64,000 nt of DNA from Candidatus Acetothermia bacterium JdFR-48 (GCA_002011425.1 MTNJ01000013.1:1-64000), one strand, 5' to 3'; counted from the stretch's first letter, positions 17,921 through 27,970 are shown. Notes: generated from the letters alone by a model not told the origin. A program made the numbers and translations.

Positions 17921-18958
17921 TCAGCCCAGGTAAATATCCAGGATATCGCGGAGCATGGTGGCGGCGGAGGGAGTGGGGTCCTCCTCCCTGATCGCCGCGG
18001 AAATGGTCCCGTAGATGTCGGTGTAGTAGACCACCCCCATCCCTTTTCGCCCCAAAAGCGAGAGGGGATGCCCGGCGGGGATCTCCTCCGGCCGCACCGT
18101 GAGCCGGTACTCACCGTCCCGCCGCTCCGCCCGGGCCACCAGGCGGAAGAGGCCGCCCCGCTCCCTGGCGCGACGCACCTCCCCGGGGTCTATCTCCCGG
18201 ATGCCGGTGCGGTCTACGTCCTCCAACCGGGCCGGGTGGCCGAGCACGAAGTTCGCCAGGATCACCAGCTTCGCCGCCGCGTCCCAGCCGTCGAGATCGA
18301 AGGAGGGATCCGCCTCCAAAGCCCCCTCTTCCCGGGCACGGGCCAGGGCTTCCTCCCACGGGAGCCCCTCCGCCAAAAGGTCGAGGATGTATCCGGTGAC
18401 CAGGTTCGGTACCGCCTCCACCCGGTGAATCTCCGCCCCGCGCAGGTCCCGGGCCCCGATGTACAGCGCCGGGAGCCCCCCGGCCACCGTGCCGTCGAAG
18501 CGGAGCTCCACCCCTCGTTCCCGCGCGAGCTCCATGATCTCGTGGTAGGCAAGGACAACGGGCCCCTTGTTGGGAGTCACGACGTGCATACCCCGCCACA
18601 GGGCCTTCCGGATTACCGACAGGCCGGGCTCGGCTCCGTCCAGCAGGTTCACCGGCGTAGCCTCACAGAGGAGGTCTGCCTCCGCTTCCCGCACCAAGTC
18701 CAGGGCCGTTCCCATCCTCCCAAGGTGAGGGTAGTCCCTAACTGAGCCACCCTGTTCTTTAAGTTCGGCGACGAGCAGGGGATCTAAGCCCCCGGGGGCG
18801 TACACGATCCCACCGGAGTCCGCTGCTCCCACGAGCACGAGCCGCAGACCGTACTCCCGCCGGATCACGGGGGCCTTCTCAGCGATGATGTGACAGAACC
18901 TGCGGCCCAAGTTCCCCACTCCCACGAAGAGGATCCTCACTTCAAGCACTCCCACCAT
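17921..18958 (-). CDS. hom: Homoserine dehydrogenase
   Basis: 345 residues. Rossmann NAD(P) site VGVGNLGRR near 11, central EATPVNLL and VVTPNKGP typical of the family, catalytic-domain signature FDGTVAGGLPALY, and the substrate-binding DLDGWDAAAKLVILAN with the catalytic Lys. It reduces aspartate semialdehyde to homoserine for Thr/Met synthesis. No C-terminal ACT domain is fused; a separate double-ACT protein lies about 1 kb away. ATG 18958 with GGAGGAAGG upstream is chosen over an internal GTG. Confidence 0.88.
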   Translation of the reverse strand: MVGVLEVRILFVGVGNLGRRFCHIIAEKAPVIRREYGLRLVLVGAADSGGIVYAPGGLDPLLVAELKEQGGSVRDYPHLGRMGTALDLVREAEADLLCEATPVNLLDGAEPGLSVIRKALWRGMHVVTPNKGPVVLAYHEIMELARERGVELRFDGTVAGGLPALYIGARDLRGAEIHRVEAVPNLVTGYILDLLAEGLPWEEALARAREEGALEADPSFDLDGWDAAAKLVILANFVLGHPARLEDVDRTGIREIDPGEVRRARERGGLFRLVARAERRDGEYRLTVRPEEIPAGHPLSLLGRKGMGVVYYTDIYGTISAAIREEDPTPSAATMLRDILDIYLG

Positions 18959-19042
18959 TGCCTTCCTCCATGGCTCGAATCTTACGGCCATCGCACCGGC
19001 TTAAGCCACCTCTTGGGCTTGGCCCGGTGTGATTTCCACGCC

Positions 19043-19893
19043 ATGGGCAATGAGCTCGCATTGGTGCTCGGAGGAGGGGGGCGAGAGGGTTCGCCCACGT
19101 GGGCGTAATCCTGGAGCTCCTCCGCGCTGGACTCGGGCCGAACCTGGTTCTCGATACCAGCATGGGGGCCATCGTGGGCGGCTTCTACGTCTGGGGGCAG
19201 GACCTCGAGCGCCTGGTACGGGTGATCGAAGCCGTGGACTTGAACAGGCTCTTCGGGATCGCTCCTTCCTACAGACGACTCCTTGAGCGTGTCGTAATCC
19301 AATCTCTGCTCGGCCAAATACACGGACATTACCCCACCGCGGAGGAACGTCGGCTCCTCGTGCAATTCCGGGAATTCCTCCGGCTCCTTTACAAGTGGAA
19401 GAGCTTCGAAGAGTTGGACGTGAAATTCGGGGCTATCGCCGCCGATATTATGAGTGGCGAGCAAGTGGTCATCCGCGCGGGTCCGCTCCATGAGGGGATC
19501 CTCGCCAGTGCGGCTTTGCCGGGAGTTTTGCCCCCAGTGCAGCTCGACGGGCGTCTCCTCATCGACGGCGGGACGGTGAACAACCTCCCTGTGGACGTGG
19601 CGGCCAAGTGAGGTGCAGATGTGGTCCTGGAAGTGCTCGTACGCTCACGGACGCAACTGGAGCTCCGCACCCCAGTGGACTCGATCCTCCAGACCTAATA
19701 CGTGTCCTCCCAGGAGCTCCTTCACACGAAGATCGCCCGGGCACGCGAACGCTTCGGGGAAAGGCTCATTATCGTGTATCCAGAAGTCTCCGGGATTGGG
19801 GCGCTTGAGTTCTTCAAGATCGGCGAGGCGGTGGCGGGGGAACGGGCGCTAGTTCCTCTCCTCGAAAAGCTCCGGGACTTCCTTACGGGTTAG
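19043..19893 (+). pseudogene. Decayed patatin-like phospholipase gene
   Basis: The pieces form one patatin-family protein: ELALVLGGGG at the start, then in another frame GVILELL and the lipase motif region DTSMGAIVGGFY, then ALPGVLPPVQLDGRLLIDGG with the catalytic-type DG, then GADVVLEVLV and a C-terminal part ending at 19893. Breaks: a one-base loss in the G-rich run near 19080-19090, in-frame TGA at 19609 and TAA at 19696. The serine motif reads DTSMG where the family has GxSxG. The damage is too extensive for one sequencing error, so I call it dead. Confidence 0.75.
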
Positions 19894-19897
19894 GCTT

Positions 19898-20308
19898 TCA
19901 CCGCTCCCGAAGTAGGTCCAGAGCCTTCCCATTGTTGTCACAGGACAGGACGACGAGGCTTTTTTCGCTCCAAGCCGGGGCTGTTGCGTAGAGGTACTCG
20001 ATATCTACTCCGTGGCGGCGCAGACTCTCCGTCACCCGACGCAGGAATCCGGGCCGGTGCGGGAGCTCGAGCAGGATAACCTCCTCTTGTTCCACGGCGT
20101 ATCCCGCCCCCTCCAATGTCTCCCGCGCGTAAATTTGGGCATCAGTGATGAGGTGTATCTCAGCGTGCTCTCCCTCGGTGGAACTGTAAATGGCGATGAT
20201 GTTTATTCCTTTATTCGAAAGGATGGTAGCGATGTCCGCTAGCAACCCCACGCGGTTCGGCATGTGAACCACTAGCTCGCGAATTAGCAATGCTCCTCGG
20301 ATCTTCAT
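19898..20308 (-). CDS. Double ACT-domain protein
   Basis: 136 residues made only of two ACT-like domains (about 8-70 and 76-136): ELVVHMPNRVGLLADIATIL with INIIAIYSSTE, then LLELPHRPGFLRRVTESLRR with VDIEYLYATAP. Stand-alone double-ACT proteins bind amino acids and regulate partner enzymes or transcription. The partner is not visible; homoserine dehydrogenase nearby lacks its own ACT domain and is a candidate. Convergent with the dead patatin gene (4-bp gap) and divergent from the ligase/TPR gene. Confidence 0.82.
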   Translation of the reverse strand: MKIRGALLIRELVVHMPNRVGLLADIATILSNKGINIIAIYSSTEGEHAEIHLITDAQIYARETLEGAGYAVEQEEVILLELPHRPGFLRRVTESLRRHGVDIEYLYATAPAWSEKSLVVLSCDNNGKALDLLRER

Positions 20309-20414
20309 CGCGAAAAACCGGACTCAAGTATACTCGTGGACAGTGGGGTCCCAAGTTTTTCAGGCTCGGTAATGGAAGTTATGATCGCCAAAGGTCGTGG
20401 ATGAGGGGAGGTCA

Positions 20415-22607
20415 ATGGCGAAAAAGAGGAAGAGAAGAGGACATGAATTAGCCGAAAAGTTGGGAAGATCCAGGTATTTCCTCCTCGTCTTCTTCATCTT
20501 TTCCATGCCGCTTTTCTTCCTCCCGGGAAACACCGAGTACGGATACACGAAGTCCATCTACACCCTCTGTTTTGTCTCGCTCCTTTACATCCTATGGGGA
20601 GTCGAGGCGCTTTCGCGGCGTCGTTGGGAGTTGGACCTCACCTGGGGGAGCTTCATCCTCGTCGCTTTTCTCGCCGTCTCACTTCTCTCGCTCCTCGGAG
20701 ATACGCCCATGGGGGTGGTCGTCCAATCGGCCACATTAGTCCTCTTCTTCGGCCTCATTGGTGTCTTGATCGCAAACACGATCACCGGGGTTCGGGAGCT
20801 CAGAGTGATCCTCGCCGCACTTCTCGCGGGGGGCCTCCTCAACGGCCTCTTCGGGCTCCTCCAATACTTGGGAATCGTGATCGGTGGCGCCCCGGGCGGC
20901 AGTCTCGGTGCGGTGATCGCCACCATGGGGAACCCGAACTACCTCGGAGGCTTCCTCGCATACCTGTTTTTCCCTTGTTTGGCCCTGGTCGTCATCGCGC
21001 GGCGCCACTGGGAACGGGTCCTTGTCTTCCTCGGCTTGGGTTTCGTGCTCGCCATAGCCCTCTTCGTGCGCCAGACTGGCGTGCGACTTGGGCTCGCCGT
21101 GGCCGGACTTTTCTTGAGCTTTACCGCGGGATATTGGCAATTTCTCCCAAAGAAAAAAGACCTGCACTGGTGGGGCGCGTGGCTCGGGATCTCCCTCGCC
21201 GCGGTGGGGACCGTGATCGGTCCTCTGGGGCTCCTCGGGAGCATGGTTTACCTCGGTATGGGCGTGGTCGTGTGTCTTTGGGGAAAGGTCCTGCGTCGCT
21301 TTCGCTTTGCTTGGATCCTTACCGCCGTGGCAGTCCTCCTCGCCGTCCTCTTTCTCAACCCTGTGACGACGCCGTTCTCCCCAGTTGAAAAGACATGGGA
21401 GCGGAATTCGGGCCGGATCCGTGCCTGGGACTGGTGGGTGGGGTACTTCATGTGGAAAGATCATCCCTTTACCGGCGTGGGCCTCGGGGGGTACAAGATC
21501 CACTTCGTTCCCTACAAGCCCGAGTTCCTCTCTTCCCCCGTGGGAGAGCGATACCAGTTCCCCATTGCTCGGGCCGCCCAGGCCCATAATGAGTATGTTC
21601 AGGTGGCAGCTGAACTCGGCGTTTTCGGGGTCCTCGTGCTGCTCGGAGGCCTCGGAGTGCTCGCTTTCATCTGGGTACGACGGATACGGGAGATGGGTGA
21701 GCGGCGAAGACGTCTGGAGCTCGCCTTCCTCGCCTCTGGAATCGTGGTCTTGCTCGTCCACGCGCTGGTGAGCTTTCCCTGGCACCTCCCCGCCTCGAGC
21801 CTCGTTTTCGTGGTCGCCTTGGGAACGGTCCTCTCTCCTCGCTATGGGCGGGCAGGAAGCTTCTCCATTGTCCTTCGGGGCACGGGGTTGAGGGGAATTG
21901 TGACCGCGGTGGTCTTCCTCGGCTTGGGGGTAAGCTCGCTTGCTGTACGGGATCTCATGGCCGATCGTTACCTTTACTATGGCCGACTCTCTTACTATAA
22001 GGGGGATGTCCATACTGCCTATAGGCTTTTCCAGAAGGCAGTTTCCTGGGACTTCTTCCCCCGTGTCACCCTTTATTGGCTAGGCCTCTCGCAGATGGAA
22101 TTGGGCCTCCGGGACCAGGCACTTGAGACCCTCTACAGATGCCTCGATCGCCGCTATGTGCACGAAGCTCTATATCTCAATATCGCCGCTCTTGAGCTGG
22201 AGCGGGCAAACTCTGAGGCAGCAGAGAAAATCGCCCGCGAACTCATCGCCACCATCCCCCCCCAGGAGATGATGGATGCCGCCCAGTATATCGTGGCAAT
22301 TGCCCGCTACCGCGCGGGGGATATCGCTGAGGCGAAAAAAGTTTTGGAGGAAATCCTTGAAAGGAACCCACGGTTCGAACGCGGCTGGGCGCTCCTCGGC
22401 GAGATCGCCCAGAGTACAGGTGACTACGAGATGGCCCGCTCTTACTACGAGAAGGCCCTGGAAGTAATCGAGAACAAGATCGCCCTCGGTGAAGAGCGCC
22501 TCCAGGGGCGAGTCACCCCAAAAGAACTGGGTAAACTGCGGACCGAACTACGCGGACTTAAAGCCTGGCAGGATCTAATAAAAAAGCGTCTCGCGAATCT
22601 CCCCTAA
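20415..22607 (+). CDS. O-antigen ligase-like membrane protein with TPR domain
   Basis: 730 residues. Ten or more TMs from about 25 to 500, with the O-antigen ligase/polymerase-type periplasmic loop containing [12 protein letters not shown] and the conserved [15 protein letters not shown]. Residues about 540-730 are tetratricopeptide repeats ([18 protein letters not shown]-like units). The family transfers or polymerises undecaprenyl-linked glycans at the outer face of the inner membrane, in O-antigen, exopolysaccharide or protein glycosylation. ATG 20415 has GGGGAGGTCA before it. No other glycan gene is adjacent, so the glycan target is unknown. Confidence 0.8.
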   Translation: MAKKRKRRGHELAEKLGRSRYFLLVFFIFSMPLFFLPGNTEYGYTKSIYTLCFVSLLYILWGVEALSRRRWELDLTWGSFILVAFLAVSLLSLLGDTPMGVVVQSATLVLFFGLIGVLIANTITGVRELRVILAALLAGGLLNGLFGLLQYLGIVIGGAPGGSLGAVIATMGNPNYLGGFLAYLFFPCLALVVIARRHWERVLVFLGLGFVLAIALFVRQTGVRLGLAVAGLFLSFTAGYWQFLPKKKDLHWWGAWLGISLAAVGTVIGPLGLLGSMVYLGMGVVVCLWGKVLRRFRFAWILTAVAVLLAVLFLNPVTTPFSPVEKTWERNSGRIRAWDWWVGYFMWKDHPFTGVGLGGYKIHFVPYKPEFLSSPVGERYQFPIARAAQAHNEYVQVAAELGVFGVLVLLGGLGVLAFIWVRRIREMGERRRRLELAFLASGIVVLLVHALVSFPWHLPASSLVFVVALGTVLSPRYGRAGSFSIVLRGTGLRGIVTAVVFLGLGVSSLAVRDLMADRYLYYGRLSYYKGDVHTAYRLFQKAVSWDFFPRVTLYWLGLSQMELGLRDQALETLYRCLDRRYVHEALYLNIAALELERANSEAAEKIARELIATIPPQEMMDAAQYIVAIARYRAGDIAEAKKVLEEILERNPRFERGWALLGEIAQSTGDYEMARSYYEKALEVIENKIALGEERLQGRVTPKELGKLRTELRGLKAWQDLIKKRLANLP

Positions 22608-22611
22608 TGCT

Positions 22612-22640
22612 TTGACAAAAGGAAAGGTAAAAGCTAAGAT
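22612..22640 (+). promoter_or_regulatory. Promoter of rpsI-rpmE
   Basis: Perfect -35 TTGACA (22612-22617), 17-bp spacer, -10 TAAGAT (22635-22640); predicted start near 22647. It begins five bases after the upstream stop codon. This shows that the in-frame TTG at 22612 is part of a promoter, not the start of S9. Confidence 0.75.
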
Positions 22641-22668
22641 CGCCCCTGTGAACGGAGGTGATAAGGCC

Positions 22669-23106
22669 TTGACCCAGCAGGTAGCAAGGCTTCCTAAACG
22701 AACTGGCCCTTATATTCATGCCGTGGGACGACGGAAGGAATCCGTGGCCCGGGTCTACCTCAAGGAAGGGGAGGGACGGATTTGGGTGAACGGCCGTCCG
22801 GCGGCGGAGTATTTCGCCGGATTTGCCTTTTCCAAAGACTATGTTCAACGCCACCTCCTCACCCCCTTCTACATCACCGGGACCTTGGGACGCTATGACG
22901 TCAAGGCTCGCGTGGAGGGTGGTGGGATCACCGGCCAGCTAGAGGCGGTTCGGCTGGGGATTGCACGGGCGCTGGTGGGAGTGGATCCCGAATTCAAGAA
23001 GCGCCTCAAGGACGCAGGGTTGCTGACCCGGGACGCCCGTGAGGTAGAGCGCAAGAAGTACGGGCGCCGCAAGGCCCGCAAGAAAGAGCAATACTCCAAG
23101 CGGTGA
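22669..23106 (+). CDS. rpsI: 30S ribosomal protein S9
   Basis: 145 residues. Signature [14 protein letters not shown] near the N-terminus, [19 protein letters not shown] in the middle, and the basic tail [17 protein letters not shown] that reaches the ribosomal P site. The start is TTG 22669 with GGAGGTGAT nine bases upstream, downstream of the promoter at 22612-22640. The usual partner rplM (L13) is not upstream; instead rpmE follows with a 5-base gap. Confidence 0.93.
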   Translation: MTQQVARLPKRTGPYIHAVGRRKESVARVYLKEGEGRIWVNGRPAAEYFAGFAFSKDYVQRHLLTPFYITGTLGRYDVKARVEGGGITGQLEAVRLGIARALVGVDPEFKKRLKDAGLLTRDAREVERKKYGRRKARKKEQYSKR

Positions 23107-23111
23107 TCGCT

Positions 23112-23324
23112 ATGAAAAAGGACATCCACCCCAAGCTTTACAAGGCTGTGATCTACTGCTCATGCGGAGCGAAGTATGAGACCCTGTCCACAAAGGCCGA
23201 GCTCCACGTGGACATTTGCTCCAAGTGTCATCCGTTCTTCACGGGCGAGCAGCGGTTCGTGGATGCTGCGGGCCGGGCGGAAAAATTCGCCCGGAAGTAC
23301 GGTCTGAAGCCGAGGGAAGACTAG
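23112..23324 (+). CDS. rpmE: 50S ribosomal protein L31
   Basis: 70 residues. [20 protein letters not shown] and the zinc pair [15 protein letters not shown] identify bacterial L31; the CSC and CSKC cysteines make it the zinc-binding type. ATG 23112 is 5 bases past the rpsI stop, so the two are co-transcribed. Confidence 0.93.
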   Translation: MKKDIHPKLYKAVIYCSCGAKYETLSTKAELHVDICSKCHPFFTGEQRFVDAAGRAEKFARKYGLKPRED

Positions 23325-23334
23325 GGAGAGCGGG

Positions 23335-24096
23335 TTGGAGCTCGCACGCCTCACTTGGCCCGAAGCGAAGGATGCATTGGAACGGGCAGGCGTGGCGCTT
23401 TTGCCGGTTGGTTCTACTGAGCAACACGGCCCCCATTTGCCCTTAGGGACTGACTTTCTGGCCGCCGAGTGGATCGCTAAGGAAGCCGCCCGGAGGGGCG
23501 GCTTCCTGCTGTTGCCCACTGTGCCCGTGGGGGTGTCCGTCCACCACCGCCAGTTCTGGGGGACACTCTGGGTGGAGTCCGCAGTGCTGAAGACATATGT
23601 CGCGGGGATAGCGAGGTCCCTTTCCTCTCATGGTCTCAAAAAGCTCGTGTTCGTCAATGGCCATGGGGGGAATACCATTGCCCTCACCGAGGCGGCCCAC
23701 GAGCTTCGCCGGGAAGGGATTCCCGCCTATGTATACGTGTGGTGGCGAGCGGTGGCGGACGAGATCCGCGCGCTCATCGAGGGCGGGGGCGGCCATGCCG
23801 GGGAAATGGAGGCTTCGGTAGTATGGCACATCGCCCCGGATTTCATACGTTCCGAGAAATTCGCCGAGGCCGCGGCCGGAGCGGCGCCCACGTGGGGGAA
23901 ATCCATCCACGGGGTCGAGATCGGCTACGACACTATCGACTTCGCCCCCCTGGGCTGCGTTGGGAGCCCTGAGAGGTCCTCGCCTGAGAAAGGGAGGAAA
24001 ATCCTCGAGGCAGCGGTGGAGAAGCTCGTTGCGTTCTCCCGCTGGCTCGCTGAGACCCCGCTCGAGGAACTCCTTCCCAAGCCCCACAAGCCATAG
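23335..24096 (+). CDS. Creatininase-family amidohydrolase
   Basis: 253 residues. Family metal-ligand motifs are present in order: VGSTEQHGPHLPLGTD (Glu, His and Asp ligands, about 27-41), VNGHGGN (His, near 105) and GGGHAGEMEAS (Glu near 155). Members hydrolyse creatinine, formamidopyrimidines (archaeal riboflavin/F420 route) or mycofactocin precursors; the actual substrate cannot be told. The start is TTG 23335 with GGGAGAGCGGG before it, ten bases after rpmE, so probably the third gene of that unit. Confidence 0.82.
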   Translation: MELARLTWPEAKDALERAGVALLPVGSTEQHGPHLPLGTDFLAAEWIAKEAARRGGFLLLPTVPVGVSVHHRQFWGTLWVESAVLKTYVAGIARSLSSHGLKKLVFVNGHGGNTIALTEAAHELRREGIPAYVYVWWRAVADEIRALIEGGGGHAGEMEASVVWHIAPDFIRSEKFAEAAAGAAPTWGKSIHGVEIGYDTIDFAPLGCVGSPERSSPEKGRKILEAAVEKLVAFSRWLAETPLEELLPKPHKP

Positions 24097-24167
24097 CCTT
24101 CCGGAGAGTCGAAGAACGCTTTCCAGCGCTGGCAAACAAATGATTTCCCGCGAGGATTCGGGGGGAC

Positions 24168-25799
24168 TTAATTGTCAGGGCAGCGGTTGGCGACCTCCGG
24201 AGGCAACGTCTTTCCGGCGAAGGCGTGCTCGAAGTGCCGCCTGAAGGCGGCTGCAAGTTCTTCGGCCTTTTGGCGATAGGCGGCCTTATCAGCCCAGGTG
24301 CGCACGGGTTCTAGAATCTCCTCAGGAACGCCGGGGCACCTCACGGGCACTTGGAGCTTGAAGATGGGGGCCTCGCGGTGATCGACCCGCTCGAGTTCCC
24401 CCGAGAGGGCGGCGCGGATCATCGCGCGGGTGAGGGCGATGTCGATCCGCTTTCCCATGCCGTACGGGCCTCCGACCCAGCCGGTGTTCACGAGGTAGAC
24501 GCGGGTCCGGTGTGTCCGAAGCTTTTCCCCCAACATCCCCGCGTAGACCTCGGGACGGCGTGGCATGAACGGCTCCCCGAAGAAACGCGAGAAGGTGGCC
24601 ACCGGTCCCACCACCCCGGTCTCGGTGCCGGCAAGCTTCGAGGTGTAACCCATCAGGAACCAGAACATCGCCCCTGTGGGGTCGAGCCGTGCGATAGGAG
24701 GCAGCACCCCGTAGGCGTCGGCGGTGAGGAGGAAGATCGCCCTGGGATGACCTGCCTGCCCCTCCGGGACGGCTCGCGGCAGGGAACTCACTGGGTACGA
24801 GGCCCGCGAGTTCTCGGTGAGGCGGGGATCGGAGAGGTCGACCCGCCCGTCTGGGTAGACGATGGCGTTCTCGATGATCGCTCCATGCTCGAGCGGCGGG
24901 GCTCGGTGCATCACCGCCCACCAGATCCCGGGTTCCTTCTCCGGGGAGAGGCCGATGAGTTTGGCGTAGCAGCCACCCTCGAGGTTGAAGATCCCCGCGC
25001 CGCTCCAGCCGTGCTCGTCGTCGCCGATCAGGAGACGGTCGGGGTCGGTGGAGAGGGAGGTCTTCCCGGTGCCGGAGAGCCCGAGAAACAGCGCCACATC
25101 GCCCGGGTCCCCCACGTTGGCGGCGCAGTGGAGGGGAAGGACCCCGACGTCGGGGAGGAGGTAGCTCATAACCGTGAACATGAGCTTCTTCACCGAGCCC
25201 ATGTAGGCCGACCCGATGATGACCCCCGCCCTCCCCGTGAAGTCCATGGCCACGGCGATGTTCGCGGTGCGCCCGACCTCGGGGTCGAACCGAAGCTTCC
25301 CAACGTACCTCCCGGGGTCGAGCCGGTCGTGGGGGAGGACAATGAGGTCGAACGGCTCCTCCCCGAACCCCGATGGGCCGAGTGACAGCGGGCGAAAGAG
25401 GTTGTAGGCGAACAGGGCGTAGAGAGCGCGGTCGGTCACGATCCTCACCCGCAGGGCGTAGCGGGGATCGGCCCCGAGGGCCCTTTCGACGACGTAAAGC
25501 CGTGGCTTCCTCCGTGACCGCGCGATGGCGTCCGCGACGAGCTCGCCGAAGACCTCGGGGGGCATCGGATTGCAATAGGGGGAAGCCCAGTCGACTCGGT
25601 CGTGGACCTCGGGGCGGTCGACGATATAGGTGTCCAGGGGACGGCGGCCGGTGGATTCGGGAGGTGTCCAGGTGGCCAAGGCACCGGACTCGGCCACGAG
25701 CGCCTCGCGCCGCCGGATCGCCTCCGCGATCAGTTCCCGCCGGGGCGGGTTCCACCATACCCCCGGGTGCTCCCCTAGGAGCCGTTCCAATTCGGCCAT
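24168..25799 (-). CDS. pckA: Phosphoenolpyruvate carboxykinase (ATP)
   Basis: 543 residues. Kinase-1a motif GLSGTGKTSLSTDPDR, metal/substrate motif IGDDEHGW, the upstream family segment IGSAYMGSVKK and C-terminal LVNTGWVGGPYGMGKRI. Catalyses oxaloacetate + ATP to PEP + CO2 + ADP, linking the C4 pool to gluconeogenesis, or running backwards for anaplerosis in anaerobes. ATG 25799 is preceded by GAGGAGGTAAGCCG; GTG at 25802 is an alternative. It follows trkH on the same strand with a short gap, perhaps co-transcribed. Confidence 0.95.
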   Translation of the reverse strand: MAELERLLGEHPGVWWNPPRRELIAEAIRRREALVAESGALATWTPPESTGRRPLDTYIVDRPEVHDRVDWASPYCNPMPPEVFGELVADAIARSRRKPRLYVVERALGADPRYALRVRIVTDRALYALFAYNLFRPLSLGPSGFGEEPFDLIVLPHDRLDPGRYVGKLRFDPEVGRTANIAVAMDFTGRAGVIIGSAYMGSVKKLMFTVMSYLLPDVGVLPLHCAANVGDPGDVALFLGLSGTGKTSLSTDPDRLLIGDDEHGWSGAGIFNLEGGCYAKLIGLSPEKEPGIWWAVMHRAPPLEHGAIIENAIVYPDGRVDLSDPRLTENSRASYPVSSLPRAVPEGQAGHPRAIFLLTADAYGVLPPIARLDPTGAMFWFLMGYTSKLAGTETGVVGPVATFSRFFGEPFMPRRPEVYAGMLGEKLRTHRTRVYLVNTGWVGGPYGMGKRIDIALTRAMIRAALSGELERVDHREAPIFKLQVPVRCPGVPEEILEPVRTWADKAAYRQKAEELAAAFRRHFEHAFAGKTLPPEVANRCPDN

Positions 25800-25806
25800 C
25801 ACCGGC

Positions 25807-27285
25807 TTACCTCCTCAAAAACAGGGCACGGAAGAACATGAGGATGGGGATGATCTCGAGTCGGCCGATCCACATGTTGAAGCACAGGACTAACTTCGCC
25901 ACCGTGGGCATCGTGGGGTGGGTTATCCCCACTGAGAGCCCCACGTTTCCTTGAGCCGAAGCCACCTCGAACACCACGTCAGCTAGGCCGAACTCGTCCG
26001 GAACCAGATGCGAGAGTATGAGGACCCCGGCGAAGAGGAACCCAAGCCAAAGGAACGTGAGCACCGCGGCCTCTTCCAGGCGCTTGGCCGCCTCAGGGTC
26101 CGGAATGAGCTCCCTCCCGAGGCGCATGGGCACCAACGCCCCCCCCGGGGAGACGATCTTTTTCAGCCGCCAACTCACCCCCCGCACGAGCAAGACGAGG
26201 CGCATTATTTTTATCCCCCCGGCGGTTGAACCCGCCGCCCCGCCGATCACCATGGCCATGGAGAGGAGTAACTTCCCGGTGTCCGACCATTCATGAACGG
26301 AGGCCGTTTGGAATCCGGTACACGTGAGCGCTGACACGAACTGGAACGCTCCCTGCCGCAAGGAGAGGCCCGCGGGGAAGCCGTTGAAGAAGTTCTCCGC
26401 CCCCACGAGGACGATTCCCAGAAGGGAGAGACCCAGGAGCCATCGGGTCTGGAGGTCCAAGAGAAAGATCCCGGGCCCCCGCTGCATGGCGCGGTAGTGG
26501 ACGGCGAAACTTATGGCCCCCGCGAGCATGATCACGATGGTGATCGCCTCGATGGCCACCGAGTCGTAGTGTGCTATGGAGTCCGGCCATACCGTGAACC
26601 CCCCGGTGGAAATCCCGGTCATGGCGTGGTTCAATGCTTCCCAAGAGGGCATTCCTGCGCCCCAGAGGGCCACTGCCGAGGCTACAGTGTAGAGGGTGAA
26701 GATCCACCACATGGTGCGTACGGTGGAAACGACGGAGGGGTGAATTCGTTCCGAACGGGCTTCGGCGAAGTATAAGCTCGTGGCCGAGGTCCCAGGCCCT
26801 ACGATCAGGGTTAGCATGAGGACGATCACCCCCATGCCCCCCACCCACTCGATGAACGAGCGCCACCACTGTAGGACTTGGGGGAGGAGGTCCGGGCGAG
26901 TGGCCATTGTGAGACCAGTACCGGTATATCCGGATACCGACTCGAAGAACGCGGCGGCGAAGTCCACGAAGGGGTAAACCGTGCCCGGGATGAGCCGGGC
27001 CGATATGAGGTAAAAAGGTAGGGCCCCGAGGGTAGAGACGAGGAGCCATCCCACCGCGGCCACGAGCAGCCCATGCTTCAGCCGTGCCACACCAGCATTT
27101 CGGAAGGGGAAGTAGAGAGATAATCCCACCCCGAAAGAGGCCACAGCGGTGAGTCCGAACGGCCAAAGGGCATACCACTCCTCGAAGGCCACCGCCACAA
27201 TGATGGAGAGGAGGGCCATGATTCCCACCACCGGGGCCAACCACCCCAGGTCCCGGAGGACGATCTTCAGGTCTGTGCGGCTCAT
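25807..27285 (-). CDS. trkH: Trk/Ktr K+ transporter membrane subunit (copy 1)
   Basis: 492 residues with the fourfold TM-pore-TM pattern. The four selectivity-filter loops are SGYTGTGLT (about 115), TGISTGGFTVW (about 225), SALTCTGFQTAS (about 325) and SAQGNVGLSVG (about 455). Takes up K+ across the inner membrane, gated by the RCK protein encoded by the trkA gene immediately upstream (14-bp gap). AGAGGG-type ribosome site before ATG 27285. A diverged second pair is encoded on the other strand. Confidence 0.92.
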   Translation of the reverse strand: MSRTDLKIVLRDLGWLAPVVGIMALLSIIVAVAFEEWYALWPFGLTAVASFGVGLSLYFPFRNAGVARLKHGLLVAAVGWLLVSTLGALPFYLISARLIPGTVYPFVDFAAAFFESVSGYTGTGLTMATRPDLLPQVLQWWRSFIEWVGGMGVIVLMLTLIVGPGTSATSLYFAEARSERIHPSVVSTVRTMWWIFTLYTVASAVALWGAGMPSWEALNHAMTGISTGGFTVWPDSIAHYDSVAIEAITIVIMLAGAISFAVHYRAMQRGPGIFLLDLQTRWLLGLSLLGIVLVGAENFFNGFPAGLSLRQGAFQFVSALTCTGFQTASVHEWSDTGKLLLSMAMVIGGAAGSTAGGIKIMRLVLLVRGVSWRLKKIVSPGGALVPMRLGRELIPDPEAAKRLEEAAVLTFLWLGFLFAGVLILSHLVPDEFGLADVVFEVASAQGNVGLSVGITHPTMPTVAKLVLCFNMWIGRLEIIPILMFFRALFLRR

Positions 27286-27298
27286 GATTTAAAGAGGG

Positions 27299-27961
27299 TC
27301 AGCCGGTGAGCCTCTCCACCACGGCGTCAGAGGCGTGTCCCTTTGAGAAGACGGTGATGAGGTCCCCCGCCTGGACTACGGTGGCCCCGGAGGGAATGAT
27401 GATCTGGCCCTCGCGCTCGATGGCTGCAATCAGGATCCCATCGGGAATCAGTCCGGCCTCGCCTGCCTCGCGCAGTGACTTCTCCACGAGGGGCGAACGC
27501 TCGGTGACTACTGCCCTGAACACTTGGGCCCCGCCCGAGAGGGTAACGAGGTCCTTTATCTTGGGGCGTTGGACCGCGTTGTAGAGGTACTCGGCCACGA
27601 TCACGTCGGGGTTCTCCATCACGTTGGCCCCCAACCTCCGGAAGAGCTCAGTGTGCTCGCGGTTGTTGACCACAGAGACGATGGAGGGGATCTCGAGCTT
27701 CTGGGCCAAGGCCACGATCATGAGGTTGGTCGCATCGTCGCCGGTGGTGGCCACAACAGCATCGGCCCGTTCGGCCCCGGCCTCCCGGAGGACGTCCACC
27801 GAGGCCGCGTCATCGTTTATCACCAGGATATCATGGCGGCGGCTTATAGCATCGGCTTTCCGGGGATCCTGCTCGATCACTACCACGTTATGTCGGTCGC
27901 GGACGGCAATCTCCACCAACGCCGATCCGATCCCCCCCGCCCCAACAACGATGATGTACAT
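27299..27961 (-). CDS. trkA: Trk system K+ regulatory subunit, RCK_N and RCK_C (copy 1)
   Basis: 220 residues. RCK_N nucleotide fold VVGAGGIGSALVE (about 4-16) with acidic VVIEQD at the end of strand two, and RCK_C from about 140 ending in TVVQAGDLITVF. Binds nucleotides and gates TrkH. A single RCK unit rather than the doubled E. coli form, as is usual outside Proteobacteria. A TACTAT -10-like box ends 9 bp before the ATG with no Shine-Dalgarno, so the mRNA may be leaderless. Confidence 0.9.
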   Translation of the reverse strand: MYIIVVGAGGIGSALVEIAVRDRHNVVVIEQDPRKADAISRRHDILVINDDAASVDVLREAGAERADAVVATTGDDATNLMIVALAQKLEIPSIVSVVNNREHTELFRRLGANVMENPDVIVAEYLYNAVQRPKIKDLVTLSGGAQVFRAVVTERSPLVEKSLREAGEAGLIPDGILIAAIEREGQIIIPSGATVVQAGDLITVFSKGHASDAVVERLTG

Positions 27962-27970
27962 GGCCCGGGA

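Noticed and set aside
17830-18114. Upstream extension of the first MoxR-operon frame through the tRNA and into homoserine dehydrogenase
   Set aside because: Translation of a tRNA gene (GERWHGMPEVTGSSP) and of the antisense of hom; a structural RNA occupies this sequence.
19609-19611. TGA in the patatin gene as a selenocysteine codon
   Set aside because: A frame change upstream and a TAA downstream also break the gene, no SECIS-like hairpin was seen, and the family has no Cys at this place.
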